A DNA stretch of 64,000 nt from Oceanicola sp. 502str15 (GTDB taxonomy: Bacteria > Pseudomonadota > Alphaproteobacteria > Rhodobacterales > Rhodobacteraceae). This document shows positions 47,227 through 55,888 of this stretch, in pieces. Within the stretch, counting starts at the first letter, position 1. Each line of letters starts with the position of its first letter. The notes below the pieces were generated by a model, which worked only from the letters and a program-made list of their open reading frames with translations, was not told the DNA's origin and did not search any database. Position numbers and translations under genes: made by a program. The stretch is taken from NCBI RefSeq assembly GCF_024105635.1, contig NZ_WYDQ01000001.1, positions 434,001-498,000 of the forward strand, in the 5' to 3' direction.

Positions 47227-49611
47227 TCAGTCTTTCTTTTCTGCGGCGGCGATCGCGTCACTGATCGCGCTCATGCGGATGGGCAATTTGTTCAGGTGAA
47301 GGCCCCATGGGCTGAGGGCATCGTGGATCGCGCCCGAAATCGCCGCCGGAGCGCCGAGGTAGCCGGACTCGCCCGAGCCCTTCTGGCCAAACTCGGTGAG
47401 CGGCGAGGGGGTGCAATGGTGCACGATCTCCACCTCGGGCACCTCGTGGGACGAGGGCATGAGGTAGTCGAGGAAGCTCTGGGTCATCAGCTGGCCCTCG
47501 CCGTCATAGGCGAACTCTTCGAGCAGGGCCGCGCCGATCCCGTGGGCAATGCCCCCGAGCGTCATGCCCTTCACGATATGCGGGTTGATGACCACGCCGC
47601 AGTCATGCCCCATCACGTAACGGCGCAGCTCGGGCTTCGCGAGCACCGGGTCGAAGACCATGAGCACGAGGTGGAACTCGAAGGAGTAGCAGGGATACAT
47701 CTGCACCTTGTCGTCCTTCGGCAGCGCCGTGCCGGTGGGCACTTGCTGGATGAAGGAAGCGGTGAGGCCCGGGTTGGTGCCCTCGGGCAGATCGTGAAAC
47801 CGCCGATGGGCAACATCCACGATCTCGTCCCAGCCAATCGTCCGCCCGTCGGGCGCGTGCACCGTGCCCTGCGCATAGCTCAGCGTGTCCGCCGGCGCAT
47901 CGAGCAGTTTCGCCGCGATTGCAATGGCTTGCGTCTTGATCTGCCGCGCCGCATTGGCCGCCGCCCCGCCGAGCATGATCGCCATGCGCGAGCCGACCGG
48001 CGAGTTGCCGGGCAGCGAGCCAAGCGAGTCCGGGCGCACCACACGAATGCTGTCGGGGTCCATCTCCAGCACCTCGCCCACCACGGTGGCGGCCAGCGTC
48101 TCATGGCCCTGCCCCGAGGAGGTGGTGTGGATCGACACCGTCACATCGCCCAGCGCATCCACGTTCACCCGGCTGCCCTCCATCCAGGTGGAAGTGCGGT
48201 TCTTCGGGTTCAGCAGCGGCTCGAAGGAGGAGTTGCCCCCCGACGGCTCGAGGCAGGCGGCAATGCCGATGCCCGCACAAAGCCCCTCGGCGCGCAGCTT
48301 GTCGCGCTCGGCAACAAGGGCGTCATAGCCGACATGGGCCATCACCTTGTCGATCACCGCGTGATAGTCGCCGGAGTCGTATTTGCTGCCCGACGGGATC
48401 TCGTAAGGGAACTGGTCGGCGCGGATCAGGTTCTTGCGGCGAAATTCGATGCGATCCATGCCCAGATGCGCCGCGACCCGGTCCATCATCGTCTCGATGG
48501 CGTAGTTGGTCGGCGACTGGCCGAAGCCGCGCACCGCCTCCTGCACCGTCTTGTTGGTGGTGACCGACATTGCCCGGTATTGCACCGACTTGATCTGATA
48601 GGGCCCCACGATGGCGCTGATCGGCTTGCCAAGCTGGAACGGCGCCCGCCCCGCGTAGCCCCCGGCATTGTCGAGCGCGCGCATCTTCATCGCGTTCACC
48701 CGGCCATCCTTGTTGAAGGCCACCTCGATGTCGAAAATCCGCTCCGGCCCATGCGCATCCCCGGCCCGCATGTTCTCCAGACGGTCCTCGATCAGCCGCA
48801 CCGGGCGCGAGAGCTTGCGGGCGAGGTAGCCGGCCAGCACCGTGTGCTTGATGCCGCGCTTCACGCCGTAAGAGCCGCCCACGTCCACATCGTAATGCAC
48901 CCGCACATCATTGCCGCGCAGGTTCATCGCGCGGGCGATCTGGTCGGCGTATTTGGGCATCTGGATCGAGGCCCAGACGTCGAGCACATTCTCCCAGGCG
49001 TTCCACTCGGCAATCACCCCGAAGGTCTCGATCGGCACGGTCGAATTGCGGCCCCATGTGACGCGCAGCTTGAGGGTCTCGTCGCTGGCGGCAAAATCGT
49101 CGTCCACCGGGCCCCAGTCGAAGGTGCGGTCAAGCAGCAGGTTGGAGCCGTGATCGGGGTGGACCGGGGCCGACGTCTCCTTCAGCGCCTCCTCGGCGTC
49201 GATCACGTAGGGCAGGGGCTCCACCTCCACGCGCACCTTCTCGGCGGCGTCCTCGGCCACGGCCCGGCTCTCGGCGACAACGGCGGCAATCCACTCGCCC
49301 GCATAGCGGTTCTGCCCCACGGCGAGCGGGTAGCGGCGCACATTCGGCGTGTCGAGCCCGTTCATGAGCTGGTTGGTCGCGCCCGCCAGCTCGGCCCCGT
49401 CGACCACGTCGACGACGCCGGGCATCGCAAGCGCCTCGGAAGCGTCGATCTTCAGGATCTTCGCAGAGGGGTGCTGCGCGGCAACCAGCGCCACATGGAG
49501 CATTCCGGGGCGCTCGATATCCTGCACGAACCTGCCGTTGCCGACCACGAAGCGCCTGTCCTCGCGCACGCGGCGGCTGGACGAGATGAAGCGGTTTGCG
49601 GGGGTGTTCAT
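47227..49611 (-). CDS. Molybdenum hydroxylase large subunit (xanthine dehydrogenase/CoxL family)
   Basis: The 794-residue molybdopterin-binding subunit of a three-subunit aldehyde oxidase/xanthine dehydrogenase family enzyme, which hydroxylates carbon with water-derived oxygen. Seen: N-terminal 'RRVREDRRFVVGNGRFVQDI', 'VGGSYGVKRG', 'QEAVRGFGQSPTNYAIE', 'SSGQGHETLAATVVGEVL' and the catalytic Glu in 'KGSGESGYLGAPAAISGAI'. The CO dehydrogenase active-site signature AYRCSFR is absent, so it is not form I CoxL. ATG 49611 overlaps the small subunit stop by 4 bases. Aromatic N-heterocycles or aldehydes are the usual substrates. Confidence 0.9.
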   Translation of the reverse strand: MNTPANRFISSSRRVREDRRFVVGNGRFVQDIERPGMLHVALVAAQHPSAKILKIDASEALAMPGVVDVVDGAELAGATNQLMNGLDTPNVRRYPLAVGQNRYAGEWIAAVVAESRAVAEDAAEKVRVEVEPLPYVIDAEEALKETSAPVHPDHGSNLLLDRTFDWGPVDDDFAASDETLKLRVTWGRNSTVPIETFGVIAEWNAWENVLDVWASIQMPKYADQIARAMNLRGNDVRVHYDVDVGGSYGVKRGIKHTVLAGYLARKLSRPVRLIEDRLENMRAGDAHGPERIFDIEVAFNKDGRVNAMKMRALDNAGGYAGRAPFQLGKPISAIVGPYQIKSVQYRAMSVTTNKTVQEAVRGFGQSPTNYAIETMMDRVAAHLGMDRIEFRRKNLIRADQFPYEIPSGSKYDSGDYHAVIDKVMAHVGYDALVAERDKLRAEGLCAGIGIAACLEPSGGNSSFEPLLNPKNRTSTWMEGSRVNVDALGDVTVSIHTTSSGQGHETLAATVVGEVLEMDPDSIRVVRPDSLGSLPGNSPVGSRMAIMLGGAAANAARQIKTQAIAIAAKLLDAPADTLSYAQGTVHAPDGRTIGWDEIVDVAHRRFHDLPEGTNPGLTASFIQQVPTGTALPKDDKVQMYPCYSFEFHLVLMVFDPVLAKPELRRYVMGHDCGVVINPHIVKGMTLGGIAHGIGAALLEEFAYDGEGQLMTQSFLDYLMPSSHEVPEVEIVHHCTPSPLTEFGQKGSGESGYLGAPAAISGAIHDALSPWGLHLNKLPIRMSAISDAIAAAEKKD

Positions 49612-50120
49612 CGGCTCGCCTCCGGCACGGCTGCAATGTTGCTTTCGCGCAGGCGCTTGGCGGCCAGCCGGATCGCCTCGATGATCTGGCCGTAGCCGGT
49701 GCAGCGGCAGATATTGCCCGAGATCGCCTCGCGGATGTCCTCGTCGGTCGGGTCGGCCTCGCGGGCCAGCAGCGACTTGGCCGCCAGCACCATGCCGGGC
49801 GTGCAGTAGCCGCACTGCAACCCGTGGGTCTCGCAGAAGCTGTCCTGGATGATGTCCATCTCGCCCTCGGTCGGGGCGGAGCTTTCGATGGTCGAAATCT
49901 CCATGCCCTCGCATTGCACGGCGAACATCAGGCACGAGCGCACGGCATCGCCGTCCACCAGCACGGTGCAGGCCCCGCAGACGCCATGCTCGCAGCCCGC
50001 GTGGGTGCCCTTCAGGTTCAACTCGTCGCGCAGGGTGTCGAGCAGCGTCATGCGCGGCTCGACAGTGACACTGCGCAGCTCGCCGTTCACCTTCAGGTCG
50101 GTTTTCATCGGGCGGGTCAT
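49608..50120 (-). CDS. Molybdenum hydroxylase small subunit, 2x[2Fe-2S]
   Basis: The 170-residue iron-sulfur subunit. Seen: plant-type cluster 'GCEHGVCGACTVLVDGDAVRSCL' (C-x4-C-x2-C-x11-C) and the second cluster 'CGYCTPGMVL' with 'GNICRCTGY', the complete eight-Cys set. It passes electrons from the Mo site to FAD. Order medium-small-large matches coxMSL. A second in-frame ATG five codons in is possible. Confidence 0.93.
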   Translation of the reverse strand: MTRPMKTDLKVNGELRSVTVEPRMTLLDTLRDELNLKGTHAGCEHGVCGACTVLVDGDAVRSCLMFAVQCEGMEISTIESSAPTEGEMDIIQDSFCETHGLQCGYCTPGMVLAAKSLLAREADPTDEDIREAISGNICRCTGYGQIIEAIRLAAKRLRESNIAAVPEASR

Positions 50121-50989
50121 GCGGCGGCTCCAATGGCTTGGTCGCGGGCCTGCACCATCGCCTGCTCTGCAAGGCGGGCGGCGGCGCGGCGGCGGTAGGT
50201 TGATGTGGCGTGCAGGTCGTCCACGCAGTCCAGATCGGCCAGCGCGGCCTCGACGGCACCGGCAATGTCCTTGCCCGTCAGGCGGCTGCCCGCGAGGCCG
50301 GCAACGTCCACCGCCACCGGCACATCGCCGACACTGCCGATGCCCAGCCGGGCCTCGGTGCAGGTGCCGTCTTCCGCCAGCACGATCTGTGCGCCCGCCG
50401 AGGCAAAGGCATAGTCGCTGCGCCGCGACGCGATCTCGCGAAAGCCGACCCCCAGCGCGCCCTCGGGGCGCTTGGGAAAGAGCACCCGGGTGAGCAGCCC
50501 GCCCATCGGCGCCATTGTCACGGTCGGGCCGATGAAGAACTCCTCGGGCGAGAAGGTCTCCATCTCGTCCTCGGTCCTGAATTCGATCTGCGCCTCGAGG
50601 ATTGTCGCAGCCAGCGCGATCTCGGCGGAGGGGTCGCCATGGGCGATCGAGCCTCCGATCGTGCCGCGCGCCCGGGTCGGCGGGTGGCCGACATGGGGCA
50701 GGGCGGCCGCCAGCAGGGGCACCTGCTGCGCGATGAGCGGGTTGGTCAGCGCCTCCGCCTGCCGCACGGCCGAGCCGATAGCGACATGCGCGCCGCTGTC
50801 GTCGATACCGCGCAGCTCGGACAGCCGGGCAATGTCGACCAGCTGCGAGGGCCGCGACAGGCGCATCGCCAGCATCGGCACCAGCGTCTGGCCTCCGGCG
50901 ATCACGCGCGCCTCCATGTCACTGGCCATGGCCTCGCAGGCTTCGGCCAGTGTGGACGGGCGATAGTATGAGAACGGAGCAGCTTTCAC
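50117..50989 (-). CDS. Molybdenum hydroxylase medium subunit, FAD-binding
   Basis: The roughly 290-residue FAD subunit. Seen: N-terminal 'FSYYRPSTLAEACEAMAS', FAD pyrophosphate loop 'VIAGGQTLVPMLAMRLSRPSQLVDI', second FAD loop 'RARGTIGGSIAHGDPSAEI' and a CODH flavoprotein C-terminal domain. I chose GTG at 50989 ('MKAAPFSYY'); a TTG at 50998 three codons earlier is also possible. Next gene overlaps by 4 bases. It is 29 bases downstream of the NIPSNAP gene. Confidence 0.9.
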   Translation of the reverse strand: MKAAPFSYYRPSTLAEACEAMASDMEARVIAGGQTLVPMLAMRLSRPSQLVDIARLSELRGIDDSGAHVAIGSAVRQAEALTNPLIAQQVPLLAAALPHVGHPPTRARGTIGGSIAHGDPSAEIALAATILEAQIEFRTEDEMETFSPEEFFIGPTVTMAPMGGLLTRVLFPKRPEGALGVGFREIASRRSDYAFASAGAQIVLAEDGTCTEARLGIGSVGDVPVAVDVAGLAGSRLTGKDIAGAVEAALADLDCVDDLHATSTYRRRAAARLAEQAMVQARDQAIGAAA

Positions 50990-51018
50990 GGCGGTCAACA
51001 GTCCTTGCTAAACGGCAC

Positions 51019-51339
51019 TCAGGTGAGCGGAAGGTCGGGCATCACGGGCAGCAGCACCGACTTGTGCTGCTTCGCGATCAGGGGGCCGTCGGTCTCCGAG
51101 GCCGCCTTGGCCGCCAGCCACCCGGCATCGCTGCCGAACGAGCCCCACGCCTTTTCCCGTGCCTCGGCATCGGGAAAGCGGGTGAGGTAGTTCAGCATCC
51201 CGGTGGCTTCGTCGGTGAAGGCCCCCAGCAGCTCGATTCCGTGGTCCGGAAAGCGTGTCGCCACTTCCTTTTCGAAGCGCTCGCGCACCTGATCGGCGCA
51301 CCCTTCAACATGTTCGTAGATACGAAGTTCATACAGCAC
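51019..51339 (-). CDS. NIPSNAP family protein
   Basis: A 106-residue protein of the dimeric alpha/beta barrel type. Seen: 'LYELRIYEHVEGCADQVRERF' and 'GIELLGAFTDEATGMLNYLTRFPDAEAREKAWGSFGSDAGW', the standard NIPSNAP sequence ('YELRxY', 'YLxxFxD...R...W..F..D..W'). Function in bacteria is unknown; members recur in catabolic clusters. No ATG fits; GTG 51339 follows GGGGAGGAG. It is the first gene of the 16-gene array and is divergent from the MocR regulator. Confidence 0.83.
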   Translation of the reverse strand: MLYELRIYEHVEGCADQVRERFEKEVATRFPDHGIELLGAFTDEATGMLNYLTRFPDAEAREKAWGSFGSDAGWLAAKAASETDGPLIAKQHKSVLLPVMPDLPLT

Positions 51340-51457
51340 GCGGCTGGCTCCTCCCCAGGAATTGTCATCGTGTTCGTTGCGGAGGGTAGGGGGACAATTC
51401 GGCGCGGTCAATCGAAAGATACACAAAAGGTGGGATAATTTGCCCTATTGGGGTGCT

Positions 51458-51489
51458 GCAATGCAGTAATATTCCTCGCCGCATTGCAA
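51458..51489. promoter_or_regulatory. Inverted repeat upstream of the MocR gene
   Basis: TGCAATGC (51458-51465) and GCATTGCA (51482-51489) are exact reverse complements, 16 bases apart, in the 248-bp divergent region. Candidate operator for control of the minus-strand array or of MocR itself. Confidence 0.4.
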
Positions 51490-51539
51490 AAACCCCTGCG
51501 GAACCACTTGAAAATGCGTTTTATTTGGAAAGGTGTTGC

Positions 51540-51557
51540 GACAATCGGCGGATTGTC
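51540..51557. promoter_or_regulatory. Palindrome next to the MocR start, candidate autoregulatory operator
   Basis: GACAATC-GGCG-GATTGTC, 7-bp perfect arms and a 4-base centre, 30 bases before the MocR start codon. Likely operator; the other inverted repeat at 51458-51489 is 50 bases away. Confidence 0.45.
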
Positions 51558-51587
51558 CTATTTCTTGGCCAACACAAGAGGACTGTT

Positions 51588-52961
51588 ATGGATTGGTACC
51601 CGACCCTGCCGTTTGGCGAAGGCCCCCGTTATCTGCAGATCGTTGCGGCATTGCGCAACGACATTGCCACCGGGGCCGTCGCCTCCGGCCAGCGGCTCCC
51701 GACTCATCGCGAAATGGCTGCAAAGCTGGGGCTGAGCGTCGGCACGGTCTCCAAGGCCTATGCCGCCGCCGAGCGCGGCGGGCTGATCTCGGGGCAGGTC
51801 GGGCGTGGCACCTTCGTGTCGCCCTCCACCCCCGATATCGGCGTGTCCGAGAATGCCACCAACGAGTCGCAGCGGGTCAATCTGGCGCTGAACGCGCCGC
51901 CCGACACCGGCGAATCCGAGGCGCTGGCCGCCACCCTCTCCGAGATCGCCGCCGACCCGAACTTCTCGCGGCTCATGGGATACCTCCCCCATCAGGGCCT
52001 CGAAGCCCACCGCACAATCGTGGCCGACTGGCTCTCCGAGGTGCACTCGCCCACCGCCGCCACCGGCGTCTACATCACTCAGGGCGCCCAGCACGCGATT
52101 TCCGTCGCCATGCGCCTGCTCGCGCGGCCCGGATCGCCGGTGCTGGTCGAGAACATGACCTACTCCGGCATGACCTCGCTGGCGATCATGGAGGGCTACA
52201 ATCTCGCCGGCGTCGCGATGGATGAGGAGGGGCTCATTCCCGCCGCGCTCGAGGCCGCCTTCTCCCAGACCGGCGCCTCCGTGCTTTACTGCACGCCCAC
52301 TCTTCAGGCCGCCACCGGCGCGATCATGAGCGCCGAGCGCCGCCGCGAGGTGGCCGAGATCGTGCGCAGGCATGACGCCTGGATCGTCGAGGACGACACC
52401 TACGGCTTCCTCTGCGAAACACCTCCGCCCACGCTCTCCTCGCTCCTGCCCGAGCGCAGTTTCTACGTGGTCAGCTTTGCCAAATGCCTCGCCCCCGGCC
52501 TGCGGATCGGCGCGATGACCGCGCCCGTCCAGTTCCGCGACCGCATCATCAACGCCATCCGCTCCACCGGCTGGATGGCCAATGCCATCATGGCCGAGGC
52601 CGTCACCCGCATGATCCGCTCGGGCGAGCTCGACCGCCAGATCGTGCGCAAGCGCGCGGCGGCGGCAGAGCGCACCGGGCTGGCGCAGGACATCCTCGGC
52701 CATCACCTGCAAAAGGTCTCGGTTCCCGCCTTCCACGTCTGGCTGAACATGCCCGCAGGCCGCACCTCCTCCGGCCTTTCGGCGCAGGCCGCCCTGTCCG
52801 ACGTCACCCTCGTGCCGCCCAACCCCCTCAGCGCCACCTCCGGCGGCCGCGACGGGCTGAGGCTGTGCCTCGGCGCCGCCCGATCCACCGACTCGCTGGT
52901 GCGCGCCCTCATCACCCTGAGCGAAATCCTCTCCGACACCGAAGAGATGGCGCTGATCTGA
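51588..52961 (+). CDS. MocR-type GntR regulator with aminotransferase-like domain
   Basis: A 457-residue regulator: GntR winged HTH in the first 75 residues ('LQIVAALRNDIATGAVASGQRLPTHREMAAKLGLSVGTVSKAY', quoted in part) joined to a fold-type I aminotransferase-like domain. Seen: 'YITQGAQHAISVAMRLLARPG', 'VLYCTPTLQAATGAIM', 'DAWIVEDDTYGFL' and the PLP-binding Lys in 'VSFAKCLAPGLRIG'. MocR proteins use PLP and often sense amino acids or amines. Frame open from 51453, but ATG 51588 has AGAGGA before it. It is divergent from the 16-gene array and is its likely regulator, which hints at a nitrogen-containing inducer (inference). Confidence 0.9.
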   Translation: MDWYPTLPFGEGPRYLQIVAALRNDIATGAVASGQRLPTHREMAAKLGLSVGTVSKAYAAAERGGLISGQVGRGTFVSPSTPDIGVSENATNESQRVNLALNAPPDTGESEALAATLSEIAADPNFSRLMGYLPHQGLEAHRTIVADWLSEVHSPTAATGVYITQGAQHAISVAMRLLARPGSPVLVENMTYSGMTSLAIMEGYNLAGVAMDEEGLIPAALEAAFSQTGASVLYCTPTLQAATGAIMSAERRREVAEIVRRHDAWIVEDDTYGFLCETPPPTLSSLLPERSFYVVSFAKCLAPGLRIGAMTAPVQFRDRIINAIRSTGWMANAIMAEAVTRMIRSGELDRQIVRKRAAAAERTGLAQDILGHHLQKVSVPAFHVWLNMPAGRTSSGLSAQAALSDVTLVPPNPLSATSGGRDGLRLCLGAARSTDSLVRALITLSEILSDTEEMALI

Positions 52962-53071
52962 GCCCACCCTCGGGCCACGCGCCAAGCTGCAAGCGACAAA
53001 ACCCGCACCCATCCCCCGGGTGAGGTGCCTAATATTTGTGCGCCGCACCGCGCCCGCCGGGAAAACAATAC

Positions 53072-53093
53072 AAACAGTCTTGACTGTTTTTTT
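53072..53093. terminator. Short hairpin with T run: MocR terminator or isochorismatase operator
   Basis: AAACAGT-CTTG-ACTGTTT followed by a T run (53087-53093), 111 bases after the MocR stop. It reads as a weak Rho-independent terminator. The same stretch contains TTGACT (53080-53085) with CATTCT 16 bases further, so it could also be an operator over the promoter of the gene at 53138. A CACCC/GGGTG dyad lies at about 53006-53022. Confidence 0.45.
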
Positions 53094-53137
53094 AAGTGGC
53101 GCATTCTGACCCCCTGACTGACAGAGGGGATGGCCAG

Positions 53138-53782
53138 ATGACCAGCGAAGACGACTACAAGCAGCGCAGCTACGGCGAAATTCCGGTCGGAACTGGCGCA
53201 AAGCCCGGCATCGTCGTGGTCGATTTCCAGAAGGGCTTCACCGAGTCGCAGTACCCGCTGGGCGGGGCGCCGCTGGTGATGCGGGCGCTGGAAAACACCG
53301 AGAAGCTGCTGAAAGTGGCCCGCGCCATGAACGTGCCGGTGGCCAGCTGCAACACCGCCTACATGAACGAACGCGAAATGCCCTACTGGAAGATCACCGC
53401 CGTCCGCGAGACCTTCCGCCACGACCACCCCAGCGCCGCGCTCGACCCGCGCATCTACGACCCCGACTATGATCTCGTGGTCTGCAAGAAGGGGCCGTCG
53501 ATCTTCTTCAACACCGATGTGGCCGACTACTTCGCAAAGGAGCGGGTCGATACCGTCATCGTCACCGGCTGCAACACCAGCGGCTGCATCCGCGCCAGCT
53601 CCATCGATTCCTTCAGCCACCGCTACCGCACGCTGGTGCCCGAGGATTGCGTTGGCGACATCGAGGAGCAGCCCCACCGCGACAACCTGCGCGACCTCGG
53701 CCGCCGCTACGTCGACGTGGTCGATCTCGATTACGTGCTCGCCTATCTCGACCGCTGGAACGCGGCGCAGGCCGCCGCCTGA
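53138..53782 (+). CDS. Isochorismatase family cysteine hydrolase
   Basis: A 214-residue hydrolase. Seen: catalytic triad Asp in 'VVVDFQKGFTES' near residue 28, Lys in 'VVCKKGPSIFFNTDV' near residue 118 and Cys in 'VTGCNTSGCIRASSID' near residue 150, preceded by the cis-peptide region. The sequence is of the N-carbamoylsarcosine amidase/maleamate amidohydrolase type, which release ammonia from amides. The frame opens at 53096; ATG 53138 was chosen. It is the first gene of a plus-strand block with an amidohydrolase, HAD and TRAP genes. It could also complete a pyridine-type pathway with the divergent array (inference). Confidence 0.85.
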   Translation: MTSEDDYKQRSYGEIPVGTGAKPGIVVVDFQKGFTESQYPLGGAPLVMRALENTEKLLKVARAMNVPVASCNTAYMNEREMPYWKITAVRETFRHDHPSAALDPRIYDPDYDLVVCKKGPSIFFNTDVADYFAKERVDTVIVTGCNTSGCIRASSIDSFSHRYRTLVPEDCVGDIEEQPHRDNLRDLGRRYVDVVDLDYVLAYLDRWNAAQAAA

Positions 53783-53855
53783 GCAGGGCAGGGGCCCGCC
53801 ACAGACATAATGAAGAGGGCGCGGCAGGTCCGCGGTCCGACACAATGAGGAAAGA

Positions 53856-55091
53856 ATGACAGTAAGACTGCTGAAGAACGCGCGGATCGTCGATGGCACC
53901 CGCCTCGAACCCACCGAGCCCATGGGCATCGTCATCGAAGACGGAAAGATCCGCGAGGTCGCGCCCGGCGCCATCGCCGACACTGACGAGGTGCTCGACC
54001 TCGAGGGGCTCACCGTGATGCCTGGTCTGATCGACTGCCACGTGCATGTCATCGCCACCACCGCCAACCTCGGCCTCAACGCCTCGCTGCCCTCCTCCCT
54101 CATCGCCGCGCGCTCCAGCCTACTGATGCGCGACATGGTGATGCGCGGCTTCACCACCGTGCGCGACCTCGGCGGCGCCGATCGCGGGTTGCAGCAGGCG
54201 GTCGAAGAGGGGGCCTTCCTCGGCCCGCGCCTCGTGATCTGCGGCAAGGCCCTGTCGCAAACCGGCGGCCACACCGATTACCGCGGCCCCTACAGCAACC
54301 GCGACGTGTCGTGGTATCCCTCCAGCCTCGGCGCCATGGGCCGGGTCTGCGACGGCATCCCCGAGGTCCAGCGCGCCGCGCGTGAAGAGATCAAGAACGG
54401 CGCGCAATTCGTGAAGGTCATGGCCGACGGCGGCGTCTCCTCGCCCTCCGACCCGGTCGGCTACCAGGTGTTCTCGGTCGACGAGCTGAAGGCCATGGTC
54501 GAGATCGCCAAGGGCTTCGGCACCTATGCCACCGGCCACCTCTACTCCGACGAGGCCATCGTGCGCGCGCTCGACTGCGGCTTCGAGTGCATCGAGCACG
54601 GCAATCTGATCGGCGATGCCACCATCACCCGGATCGCCCGCGAGGGCATTCCGGTGGTGCCCACCAACATCACCTACGACGTGCTGCACCGTTCGGGCGC
54701 GGAGTTCGGCCTGCCGGCCGAGTCGGTCGCCAAGATCTCCGATGTGCGCGAGGCCGGGCTGGAGCGGCTCGAAAAGTTCCACGAGGCCGGCGTGCTCATG
54801 GGCTACGGCTCCGACCTTCTGGGCGGCATGCAGACCGAGCAGTCCGGCGAGTTCGGCCTGCGCGGGCGCTACCTGCCCGCCGATGCGGTGATCCGCTCGG
54901 CCACCGTCGATGCCGCCCGCGTGCTGCGGATGGAAGGCGAGATCGGGGCGATCACCCCCGGCGCCCATGCCGACATCATCGCCGTCGAGGGCAACCCGCT
55001 CGACAATCTCGATCTTCTCATGAACCAGGGGGCACACATGCCGCTCATTCTCAAAGGCGGGGAGGCGGTCAAGCAGGCCGCGTCGCTCTGA
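53856..55091 (+). CDS. Metal-dependent amidohydrolase, Xaa-Pro dipeptidase/imidazolonepropionase-like
   Basis: A 411-residue TIM-barrel amidohydrolase. Seen: 'VMPGLIDCHVHVIATTANLGLN' (H-x-H metal site near residue 62), 'GAQFVKVMADGGVSS' with the carboxylated Lys region, 'YATGHLYSDEAIVRALDCGFECIEHG' with two metal His, and 'MGYGSDLLGGM' with the late Asp, plus a C-terminal 'GAITPGAHADIIAVEGNPLDN'. This is the group of Sgx9260-type prolidases and related cyclic-amide or dipeptide hydrolases. Its stop overlaps the HAD start. Substrate may be an N-acyl or cyclic amide imported by the TRAP system. Confidence 0.87.
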   Translation: MTVRLLKNARIVDGTRLEPTEPMGIVIEDGKIREVAPGAIADTDEVLDLEGLTVMPGLIDCHVHVIATTANLGLNASLPSSLIAARSSLLMRDMVMRGFTTVRDLGGADRGLQQAVEEGAFLGPRLVICGKALSQTGGHTDYRGPYSNRDVSWYPSSLGAMGRVCDGIPEVQRAAREEIKNGAQFVKVMADGGVSSPSDPVGYQVFSVDELKAMVEIAKGFGTYATGHLYSDEAIVRALDCGFECIEHGNLIGDATITRIAREGIPVVPTNITYDVLHRSGAEFGLPAESVAKISDVREAGLERLEKFHEAGVLMGYGSDLLGGMQTEQSGEFGLRGRYLPADAVIRSATVDAARVLRMEGEIGAITPGAHADIIAVEGNPLDNLDLLMNQGAHMPLILKGGEAVKQAASL

Positions 55092-55813
55092 TGGCTGCCC
55101 TGCGCGATTACACCGCCCTCAGCTTCGACGTCTACGGCACGCTGATCGACTGGGAGAGCGGCATGCTCACCGGCCTCAAGCCGCTGACCGACCAACTCGA
55201 AACCGAAATCTCCGACGATGCGGTGCTCGAGATGCACGCCCGCAACGAGAGCTTTGCCCAGGCGCAAACCCCGGGCCGGGCCTATAGCGACATCCTCGCC
55301 ACGGTCTACCGCCGCTGCGCCGAGGAGCTGGGCCTTGCCGCCGACTGGGAGGCCTGCGCCCGCTACGGCGCCTCGGTGCCCGACTGGCCCGCCTTCGAAG
55401 ACAGCGCCGAGGCACTCGCCTACCTCAAGCAGCACTACCGCATGATCGTGCTCTCCAATGTCGACAACCGCAGCTTCGCGGGCTCCGCCAAGCGGCTCAA
55501 GATCGACTGGGACGGCGTGTTCACCGCCGAAGACGTGGGCAGCTACAAGCCCAACCAGCGCAATTTCGACTACCTGCTCGCAGGGGTCGCGCGCATGGGT
55601 CTGAAAAAGTCCGAGCTTCTGCACACTGCCGAAAGCATGTTCCATGACCACGTGCCCGGCCGTGCCAACGGGCTCGACAACGCCTGGATCTACCGCCGCC
55701 ACGCCAAACAGGGCTTCGGCGCCACCATGGACCCGGGCGACCTGGCCGAAAACACCTTCCGCTTCAACTCCATGAAGGAGATGGCCGAGGCCCACGAAAG
55801 CGGCAAGATCTGA
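55091..55813 (+). CDS. HAD family hydrolase, haloacid dehalogenase type II-like
   Basis: A 240-residue HAD hydrolase. Seen: nucleophile Asp in 'LSFDVYGTLIDWESG' near residue 13, Ser/Asn in 'MIVLSNVDNRSF' near residue 120, Lys in 'DVGSYKPNQRNFDYLL' and motif IV as 'AESMFHDHVPGRANGL'. In 2-haloacid dehalogenases motif IV differs, so a phosphatase or other HAD reaction is possible. ATG overlaps the amidohydrolase stop (TGATG). The frame upstream of 55091 is not used. Confidence 0.85.
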   Translation: MAALRDYTALSFDVYGTLIDWESGMLTGLKPLTDQLETEISDDAVLEMHARNESFAQAQTPGRAYSDILATVYRRCAEELGLAADWEACARYGASVPDWPAFEDSAEALAYLKQHYRMIVLSNVDNRSFAGSAKRLKIDWDGVFTAEDVGSYKPNQRNFDYLLAGVARMGLKKSELLHTAESMFHDHVPGRANGLDNAWIYRRHAKQGFGATMDPGDLAENTFRFNSMKEMAEAHESGKI

Positions 55814-55888
55814 GCTTAACCCCCGGCCGACCCCTGCGCAGAACTCCGGGCGGCCACCCCCACCACTCAACCAACTGGGAAACTCCAC

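Noticed and set aside
46426..49695. A very long open frame (1089 codons) on the plus strand opposite the Mo hydroxylase genes
   Set aside because: It is antisense to well-supported large and small Mo hydroxylase subunits, rich in His, Arg and Gly, and has no recognisable domain; GC-rich coding DNA often leaves such shadows.
47227..50989. Calling the Mo hydroxylase an aerobic CO dehydrogenase because of the medium-small-large order and CoxG
   Set aside because: The large subunit lacks the AYRCSFR active-site signature of form I CoxL, and the neighbours are aromatic-acid enzymes.
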